Source: Rubrivivax sp. (GTDB lineage Bacteria; Pseudomonadota; Gammaproteobacteria; Burkholderiales; Burkholderiaceae). From it: DNA of 13,329 bases. How positions within the stretch are numbered: position 1 is the first letter of the stretch; the number at the start of each line of letters is the position of its first letter. Below the pieces are notes generated by a model. The model was not told where the DNA came from. It saw only the letters and a program-made list of their open reading frames with translations, and made no database searches. Position numbers and translations under genes: made by a program. The stretch lies in NCBI GenBank assembly GCA_004211235.1, contig SEEY01000034.1:1-13329 (forward strand), given 5' to 3'. Positions 7,477 to 13,329 of the stretch are shown piece after piece.

Positions 7477-8162
7477 TGGCAGCGCCAGTTGCTCGCCGCG
7501 CCGAAGCGCCACGCGTTGCCGCCGCGAGCCAGGCGTACCGTGGAGAGCATGAGCTTTGAGCGGTCGCAGTGCTGGCCATCGCCAAGGCTGGTGCGGCTCA
7601 GCTCGATGCTGCCGTCGTCGCGCCAGCGAACGAATTCGTGGAGCGCGTACGCCTGCGGTTCGTGGCGCAGCCGCTCGGTCAGGCCGCCCGGCGTCGCTTC
7701 CCAGATGAACACGCCGTTGATGTTGTGGGCGTCCGACGCGCTCGCCGCCACGATGAAGCGACCGTCCGGCGACAGATGTGGTTCGGCGAACACTTCCGTC
7801 TTGCGAGCGCTGTCTGCTGAAACGAGCCAGAACGAATCGCCTTCGTAGTAGGCGACGGTGACGATGTGAAAGCGCCCGCCGGTCAGCGTGCCGGCGTAAC
7901 GGTAGTCCGTGTACCCGGCCTCGCCGACAGTCCCTTCATGGGGATGCACGCTCTCGAAGGCGGCCATGTCGCCCGATCGACCCCGCACTTGCAGCCGGGC
8001 TTGCTGGCGCCGAACCGCCGCGCCGGCGGCGTGCAGCAACGGCGCTTCCGCTGCGGCGCGCTCCCGGGTGACGGGCCAGTCGCGCGTGTCCGCCGCCTGC
8101 GCCGAGACGCCGCCGCAGGCGAGCGCGGCCAGCAGTGCCAGCCAGCGGCGTCGCTCACCCAT
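7473..8162 (-). CDS. Secreted/periplasmic protein of unknown function (229 aa)
   Basis: I do not recognise a named family. The ATG at 8162 starts a clear Sec signal peptide: MGERRRW, a hydrophobic run LALLAALACGG, and a cleavage site after SAQA (about residue 23). The mature protein is about 206 residues with a beta-rich look. The segment AEPHLSPDGRFIVAASAS resembles a blade of a WD40/TolB-type propeller, but one clear blade is too little to claim a propeller. Two late cysteines (QHCDRS and the C-terminal WRCQ) could form a disulfide in the periplasm. The start overlaps the DUF350 stop by 8 bases and the stop overlaps the spermidine-synthase-like gene start (GTGA), so it sits firmly inside the operon. 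A GTG/ATG further upstream would extend into the DUF350 gene and spoil the signal peptide. Confidence 0.85.
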   Translation of the reverse strand: MGERRRWLALLAALACGGVSAQAADTRDWPVTRERAAAEAPLLHAAGAAVRRQQARLQVRGRSGDMAAFESVHPHEGTVGEAGYTDYRYAGTLTGGRFHIVTVAYYEGDSFWLVSADSARKTEVFAEPHLSPDGRFIVAASASDAHNINGVFIWEATPGGLTERLRHEPQAYALHEFVRWRDDGSIELSRTSLGDGQHCDRSKLMLSTVRLARGGNAWRFGAASNWRCQ

Positions 8163-8376
8163 GGATCGCCGCAGCGACGATGTTGCCGATGGAGATGCAC
8201 ATCGCGGCGACAACGATGGCCAGGGCCACGTTCTTGTGCTCGACGAGTTCCTCCCACAGCTTGAACGGGGTCAGCTTGTCGACGACGATGAAGCAGACCC
8301 AGAAGATGACGACGCCGATGACGGCATACATCATCGAGCCGAGGACGACTTCGGGCTTGAGCCAGTCGAGGGTCAT
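8155..8376 (-). CDS. DUF350 family small membrane protein (73 aa)
   Basis: Small inner-membrane protein with two hydrophobic helices (VVLGSMMYAVIGVVIFWVCF and VALAIVVAAMCISIGNIVAAA). The linking stretch LTPFKLWEELVEHKNVALAI matches the DUF350 (YjfL) pattern. It holds a single DUF350 unit, whereas E. coli YjfL and many relatives carry about two units in ~130 residues, so an oligomer is likely. The ATG at 8376 has a near-perfect AAGGAG eight bases upstream (bases 8385-8390, complement), the strongest ribosome site in this operon. Molecular function is not known; in other genomes I recall this family beside PspA-like, DUF4178 and polyamine-synthesis genes, from memory and unchecked. It lies 15 bases after the DUF4178 gene and overlaps the next gene by 8 bases. 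Confidence 0.88.
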   Translation of the reverse strand: MTLDWLKPEVVLGSMMYAVIGVVIFWVCFIVVDKLTPFKLWEELVEHKNVALAIVVAAMCISIGNIVAAAIHG

Positions 8377-8391
8377 GGTGAGCGCTCCTTG

Positions 8392-10002
8392 TTATTTGTG
8401 GCCGCCGCCACCGCTGCTGTAGCCGCCGTAGCTGCCGCCGCTGTTGCCGATAAAGACGCCGCCGCTGCCGCGCGCACTGGCGCGGCATTGACGGTATTCG
8501 TTGCTGTTTTCGCCGAAGCTGTCCTTGTACCGCTGGCAGTCGTCGCTGATGCAGGCGCGCAGCAGCGCGAACAGCAGCACGATGAGCAGCAGGCCGATGA
8601 CGATGTTGCGCAGCAGTGTGCCGCCGCTGGCCTTGAAGGCCGAGGCGTCGCGCGTGAACTGCGCGGCCGGCGCCGACAGGCCGAAGGCCTTGCGCACCGT
8701 CTCGGCGGGCAGCGTCTGGCCACCGCTCCAGGTCACTTCCGGCCCCTGCTGCTCAGCCGCGAGCAGCAACTGGCCGTCGGCGCTGGCGTAGTCCGTCACC
8801 TGCACGCGGTCGTCCAGCCGCACCGGCCAGTAGAACTCGCCCAGCACATGGGTCGTCTTGGCGCCGTAGGACCAGCGCTGCGCGTACTCGCGACCCTTGA
8901 AGCTGACGCCGCCTCGTGTGGGCGTGGGCGCGCCGGTCATCGTCGCCACAAGGCTCCAGCCCTCGCGCGTGTCAACGAGGAAGGCGAAGCCGGCCATCCG
9001 GTTGAAGAGAAGGTACTCGTGCCAGAAACTCTGCTCGTCCTCGGCGTCTTCCGGGATGTCGCAGCGCTCCTGGTAGCCCACGACGGTCCAGGACTCGGTC
9101 GGCGACCCGCGCAGCGCCAGCGCGCCGGTGCGGCCGAGCGGGATCAGCGGCGGCAGGCCCGGCGGCTGTGGCGTGAAGCCCAGCGCCTTTGCTTCTCCCT
9201 CTGGCAGGTCGACGACGGCCTGGCATTGGGCGCAGGCCATGCTCTTCGTCTGCGCAAGCTTGGGTTCCAGCGGGGCGCCGCAGTTCGGGCAGGCAATGGA
9301 CCGGCCCTTGAACTTCGCCTCGGCGATGGACTCGCCTTCGGCCGTCGTGCGCAGGCCTTGCAGCGCCAGGTCGGCCAGCTGCACGCCGCGGCCGACCGAC
9401 CAGACCGGCGGGCCGTCCTCGCGGAACTCCAGCGTGCCGACCTCGTCCAGAGGATTGCGCAGCTCGACGACGCGGCCCGTGCGCGGCACCCGCGGCAGTT
9501 CGCCCTCGGCGGCGCGCACTTCGGCCTGCACGACGGCGGCGACCTGCCACCGCTGGCCGGCCAGCGTCAGCGGGGCGCCGAGCTGGGGTTCAGTCGGCGG
9601 CGTTTCGGCCAGGGGCGCTTCCAGGCTGATGACGAACTGGCCGTTGTCCTCGCTGAGCCAGGCCACGCGAGGCGCGTCGCCGCTGGCGTCGAACAGCAGA
9701 TGCCATTCGTTCCAGTTGCCCAGCTCCGAGCCACGCTGCACGCGGCCGACGACCGTGAAGCCGCTGCCCATCCAGCGGCCGCTGGCGCCGAGTTGCAGCG
9801 GCGAGTAGTCGTCAAAGATCTCGGCGCTCTGGCCGATCTTGCTCAGCGTGTCGCCCTGAGCGCCACGTTCACGCAGCAGCGTGCTGCGGCAGAAGCCGCA
9901 GACGGCGCTGGCGGACGCCGCGCTGGCAAATTCGACCGGGGCGCCGCAGTTGGGGCAGGCCGCGCGCCAGCGCCGCTGAGCGGCGGGCGTCTGGTCAGCC
10001 AA
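8392..10002 (-). CDS. Zinc-ribbon protein with two DUF4178 domains and C-terminal membrane anchor
   Basis: 536 residues if the TTG at 10002 is the start; it is the first start codon after an in-frame stop and overlaps the SPFH stop by 8 bases. Layout seen directly: zinc ribbon 1 (C16/C19 and C35/C38), a DUF4178-type domain (about 50-205), zinc ribbon 2 (CPNC at 238-241 and C257/C260), a second DUF4178-type domain (about 285-440), one transmembrane helix (about 463-482), a short segment with three Cys (about 484, 489, 506), and a Gly/Ser/Tyr-rich tail ending SSGGGGHK. The two halves are an internal duplication: each has TVVG (83-86; 306-309) followed by W-x-E-x-LLF (97-104; 326-333). Function is unknown. 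Two zinc ribbons ahead of a membrane helix beside an SPFH gene recall Bacillus subtilis YdjG with YdjI, partners of PspA; that parallel is inference. Confidence 0.9.
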   Translation of the reverse strand: MADQTPAAQRRWRAACPNCGAPVEFASAASASAVCGFCRSTLLRERGAQGDTLSKIGQSAEIFDDYSPLQLGASGRWMGSGFTVVGRVQRGSELGNWNEWHLLFDASGDAPRVAWLSEDNGQFVISLEAPLAETPPTEPQLGAPLTLAGQRWQVAAVVQAEVRAAEGELPRVPRTGRVVELRNPLDEVGTLEFREDGPPVWSVGRGVQLADLALQGLRTTAEGESIAEAKFKGRSIACPNCGAPLEPKLAQTKSMACAQCQAVVDLPEGEAKALGFTPQPPGLPPLIPLGRTGALALRGSPTESWTVVGYQERCDIPEDAEDEQSFWHEYLLFNRMAGFAFLVDTREGWSLVATMTGAPTPTRGGVSFKGREYAQRWSYGAKTTHVLGEFYWPVRLDDRVQVTDYASADGQLLLAAEQQGPEVTWSGGQTLPAETVRKAFGLSAPAAQFTRDASAFKASGGTLLRNIVIGLLLIVLLFALLRACISDDCQRYKDSFGENSNEYRQCRASARGSGGVFIGNSGGSYGGYSSGGGGHK

Positions 10003-11017
10003 GCTTCTTCAGGAGGTCCGCTTTTTTGGCGGCGAATTCCTCGTCGGTCAGGATGCCCTTGGCCTTGAGGTCGCCGAGCTTTTCCAGCAGCGAGACGATG
10101 TCTTCGGGCTTGCTGGCCGCCGGTGCGGGCGCCGCGGTGCCGACGCCGGCCAGGCCCTGGCCCAGCGTCTGTGCGAGCGTCTGGCCCAGCGCCACGCCGG
10201 CGCCCAGGCCGACGGCTTCGCCGGCGATGCCGCTGCCACCGCCCTTGGCCATCTCGGGCAGGGCCTGGGCGGCCTGGTACTGCATGAACTGACCCATGTT
10301 CTGGCCAATGATGCCCATGCCGATGCGCTGGTCGAGGATCTTCTGCAGCTCCTCAGGGAGCGACACGTTCTGCATCGTCACCGACAGCAGCTCCAACCCG
10401 AGCGCGGCAAAGGCCGGTGCGGTGGCTTCCTTGAGCGCGGCGGCGAACTCGATCTGGTTGGCGGCCAGGTCCAGGAAGGGCGTGCCGCTGCCGGCGACCG
10501 CGTCGCTGATGTGCTGCAGCATCAGGCCGCGCAACTGGCCATCGAGCTCCTGCACCGTGTAGCGCTCGCGCGTGCCGGAGATCTGGGTGTGGAAGACCTT
10601 GGCGTCCTGCACGCTGTAGGCGTAGTTGCCGAAAGCACGCAGGCGCACGGCGCCGAAATCCTTGTCGCGGATCGAGATCGGCTGGCTGGTGCCCCATCGC
10701 TGGTCGATCTGCTGGCGCGTGCTGAAGAAATAGACGTCGCTCTTGAAGGGCGACTCGAACAGCTTGTCCCAGTTCTTGAGGTAGGTCAGCACCGGCAGTG
10801 TCTGCGTCGTCAGGCGGTGCGTGCCGGGGCCGAAGACGTCGGCCACCTGGCCTTCGTTGACGAAGACGGCGACCTGCGATTCGCGCACGACGAGCTGGCC
10901 GCCGTTCTGGATTTCCATGCCGGACATCGGGAATCGGTACGCCAGCGTGCCGTCACCGTCCTCGGTCCACTGGATGACGTCTATGAACTGTTTCTTGATG
11001 AAATCCATCAGGGCCAT
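9995..11017 (-). CDS. SPFH-domain protein with C-terminal SHOCT motif (YdjI-like)
   Basis: 340 residues from the ATG at 11017, which has GGAA six bases upstream; an in-frame TTG (11029) and ATG (11008) are alternatives. The N-terminal two thirds is an SPFH/band-7 fold of the type labelled virion-core-like or YdjI (segments LVVRESQVAVFVNEG, FGPGTHRLTTQTLPVL, FGNYAYSVQDAKVF, LGLELLSVTMQNVSLPEE). A Gly/Ala-rich linker follows (about 258-302), then a SHOCT motif (about 303-340: LEKLGDLKAKGILTDEEFA). SPFH proteins form membrane-associated oligomers that organise membrane domains; SHOCT motifs are short helices linked to oligomerisation. No signal peptide or membrane helix is seen, so it is probably cytoplasmic and peripheral. 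It is the first gene of the minus-strand operon and divergent from moaE. Confidence 0.92.
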   Translation of the reverse strand: MALMDFIKKQFIDVIQWTEDGDGTLAYRFPMSGMEIQNGGQLVVRESQVAVFVNEGQVADVFGPGTHRLTTQTLPVLTYLKNWDKLFESPFKSDVYFFSTRQQIDQRWGTSQPISIRDKDFGAVRLRAFGNYAYSVQDAKVFHTQISGTRERYTVQELDGQLRGLMLQHISDAVAGSGTPFLDLAANQIEFAAALKEATAPAFAALGLELLSVTMQNVSLPEELQKILDQRIGMGIIGQNMGQFMQYQAAQALPEMAKGGGSGIAGEAVGLGAGVALGQTLAQTLGQGLAGVGTAAPAPAASKPEDIVSLLEKLGDLKAKGILTDEEFAAKKADLLKKLG

Positions 11018-11127
11018 GTCGTATTCCAAAATTGGCGAGAGAGATGCCGTCCAGTATCCAGCGTCGTTCTGGTGCGCCGCTGACCAAACAGGTGAATCTC
11101 ACCCGGTGCGCGGCGAGAATCATTGCC
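11018..11127. promoter_or_regulatory. Divergent intergenic region between the SPFH operon and moaE
   Basis: A 110-base gap between two outward-facing genes, so it should hold the promoter of the seven-gene minus-strand operon and that of moaE-crcB. It is less GC-rich than its surroundings. On the plus strand TTGGCG (11032-11037), 17 bases, then TATCCA (11055-11060) is a weak sigma-70-like pair. A 13-base inverted repeat GGTGA-ATC-TCACC (11091-11103) lies 25 bases before moaE and could be an operator or a chance hairpin. No strong minus-strand promoter was recognised. Confidence 0.4.
11024..11027 (-). promoter_or_regulatory. Shine-Dalgarno GGAA for the SPFH gene
   Basis: GGAA on the minus strand, six bases before the ATG at 11017. 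It favours this start over the TTG at 11029, which overlaps the GGAA itself, and over the ATG at 11008, which has no comparable site. Confidence 0.5.
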
Positions 11128-11601
11128 ATGTCCAGAGTTTGCATCCAGTCAGGAGACTTTGACCTCGGCGCCGAAACCGAAGCCCTGCGCCTTGAGGATG
11201 GCGGCGTCGGGGCCGTCGTCGCCTTCGTTGGCACGGTGCGCGAGCATAGTGCCGGCCAGGCCGTCAGCCAGATGGAGCTTGAGCACTACCCAGGCATGAC
11301 GGAGGCGGCCATCGAGGCGATGGTGGACGAGGCGCTGGCGCGCTTCGACATTCGCGCGGCCCGGGTCATCCACCGTGTCGGCACCTTGCAGGCGCGTGAC
11401 CAGATCGTGCTGGTGCTCGTCACAAGCGCCCACCGCGGACAGGCCTTCCAGGCCTGCGAATTTCTGATGGACTACCTGAAGACCCAGGCGCCGTTCTGGA
11501 AGAAGGAATACACGCCGGAAGGCGCGCACTGGGTGGATGCCCGCGTGGCCGACGACGAGGCACTGGCGCGCTGGGGCATTGCTGCGGGGAATGCGTCATG
11601 A
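11128..11601 (+). CDS. moaE: Molybdopterin synthase catalytic subunit MoaE
   Basis: Large subunit of molybdopterin synthase; with MoaD thiocarboxylate it converts cPMP to molybdopterin in the cytoplasm. 157 residues from ATG 11128, a normal length. Family blocks: GAVVAFVGTVREHS, LEHYPGM-x-E, HRVGTL, VTSAHRGQAFQACEFLMDYL and KTQAPFWKKE. K118 and K125 correspond to the catalytic lysines of E. coli MoaE (K119, K126). The frame stays open upstream to 11032 but the ATG at 11128 matches the family N-terminus. In related loci it directly follows moaD; here it is separated by about 7.5 kb and needs its own promoter in the divergent gap. The stop overlaps crcB as ATGA. Confidence 0.96.
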   Translation: MSRVCIQSGDFDLGAETEALRLEDGGVGAVVAFVGTVREHSAGQAVSQMELEHYPGMTEAAIEAMVDEALARFDIRAARVIHRVGTLQARDQIVLVLVTSAHRGQAFQACEFLMDYLKTQAPFWKKEYTPEGAHWVDARVADDEALARWGIAAGNAS

Positions 11602-11963
11602 ACGGCGCTGCCGTGGCCCTGGGAGCGGCTCTGGGCGCGCTGACGCGCTGGCAGGCCGGGCTGATGTTCAACAGCCGCTGGGCGGGTTTTCCGCTGGGCA
11701 CGCTGCTGGTCAACCTGGTGGGTGGCCTGCTGATCGGCATGGCGCTCGAATGGTTCGGCCGCCAGCCCAACGATCTGCTGAAGCTGCTGCTGGTGACCGG
11801 CTTCCTGGGCGGGCTGACGACCTTCTCGGCCTTCTCCGGCGAGTCCCTGGCGCTGCTGCGTCATGGGGCCTTCGGCATGGCGCTGGGGCACACGCTGGCT
11901 CACGTGGCCGGATCGCTTTTTGCCGCCTGGCTGGGCATGAAGTTGGTTCAGACCTTGATTTAG
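11598..11963 (+). CDS. crcB: Fluoride ion channel/exporter CrcB (Fluc)
   Basis: Small inner-membrane fluoride channel that protects against cytoplasmic fluoride; it works as an antiparallel dimer. 121 residues, the usual length, with four hydrophobic helices. Signatures: GALTRW near the N-terminus, GTLLVNLVGG (from residue 34, with the conserved Asn at 39), and TGFLGGLTTFSAFSGE (67-82), which holds the Phe-box and sodium-site region. The start overlaps the moaE stop (ATGA), so it is translated from the moaE mRNA; no fluoride riboswitch can fit in front of it. It ends 61 bases before clpB. Confidence 0.94.
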   Translation: MNGAAVALGAALGALTRWQAGLMFNSRWAGFPLGTLLVNLVGGLLIGMALEWFGRQPNDLLKLLLVTGFLGGLTTFSAFSGESLALLRHGAFGMALGHTLAHVAGSLFAAWLGMKLVQTLI

Positions 11964-11968
11964 CTCAA

Positions 11969-11996
11969 CTTGAAAAGCGCCCGTTGGCGCCCACTT
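11969..11996 (+). promoter_or_regulatory. Probable sigma-32 (RpoH) heat-shock promoter of clpB
   Basis: An exact -35 box CTTGAAA (11969-11975), a 13-base spacer, and GCCCACTT (11989-11996), which matches five of the seven specified positions of the sigma-32 -10 consensus CCCCAT-N-T. Spacing of 13 is within the known 13-15 range. It lies about 30 bases before the clpB ATG, and clpB is a classic member of the heat-shock regulon. The spacer holds a small GCGCC-CGTT-GGCGC hairpin (11977-11990). Confidence 0.7.
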
Positions 11997-12008
11997 GGCT
12001 TGGCAACC

Positions 12009-12013
12009 GGAGG
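12009..12013 (+). promoter_or_regulatory. Shine-Dalgarno GGAGG of clpB
   Basis: GGAGG, eleven bases before the ATG at 12025, slightly long spacing. It supports this ATG as the clpB start instead of any in-frame codon upstream. Confidence 0.65.
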
Positions 12014-12024
12014 ATTCATTCACC

Positions 12025-13329
<1,305 letters not shown>

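Noticed and set aside
7909..10068. A 719-codon plus-strand open frame opposite the DUF350/DUF4178 genes
   Set aside because: Same reason: antisense of well-supported genes, Ala/Arg/Gln-rich product, no recognisable motif.
11500..11600. Fluoride riboswitch ahead of crcB
   Set aside because: crcB starts inside the moaE stop; the upstream bases are the moaE coding end, which leaves no leader.
11977..11990. GCGCC-CGTT-GGCGC hairpin as a terminator after crcB
   Set aside because: Only five base pairs and no following T-run; it lies in the spacer of the sigma-32 promoter.

Overview
The window is a high-GC stretch whose gene content and order look like a betaproteobacterium of the order Burkholderiales (a Rubrivivax/Roseateles/Leptothrix-type genome). 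This placement rests on the protein motifs and on the order hom-thrC-moeA-moaD ... moaE-crcB-clpB; no database search was possible. Coding density is very high: no gap between genes reaches 300 bases. The longest non-coding stretches are 11018-11127 (110 b), 5839-5910 (72 b) and 11964-12024 (61 b). No tRNA, rRNA, CRISPR array, insertion sequence or att site was seen.

Left arm (1-3618, + strand): the 3' part of hom (homoserine dehydrogenase), then thrC, moeA and moaD. The junctions are tight (thrC/moeA overlap by 8 b, moeA/moaD by 4 b), which suggests one operon for threonine synthesis and molybdopterin cofactor assembly.

Centre (3618-11017): a block of eight genes that splits moaD from its partner gene moaE. 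speD (pyruvoyl-dependent AdoMet decarboxylase family) is on the + strand, coupled to moaD by a TGATG overlap. It runs head-on into a minus-strand set. In transcription order this set is: an SPFH/SHOCT protein, a membrane-anchored zinc-ribbon protein with two DUF4178 copies, a 73-residue DUF350 membrane protein, a signal-peptide protein of unknown function, a polytopic membrane protein with a C-terminal spermidine-synthase domain, an 85-residue acidic orphan, and a probably exported FAD amine-oxidase-like enzyme. Its last 43 bases overlap the end of speD in antisense. Most junctions overlap or are very short, and several starts appear to be TTG or GTG. The families suggest a membrane-linked module that makes (SpeD, aminopropyltransferase), oxidises (FAD enzyme) or otherwise handles a polyamine-like compound, together with membrane-organising or stress proteins (SPFH, zinc ribbon, DUF350). 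This is the most interesting part of the window; its function is inference.

Right arm (11128-13329, + strand): moaE, crcB (4-b overlap), then clpB behind a good match to a sigma-32 heat-shock promoter. clpB carries an apparent one-base deletion at about 12606/12607, which breaks the frame just before the first Walker A motif. It runs off the end of the window. Either the gene is broken or the base is a sequence error.
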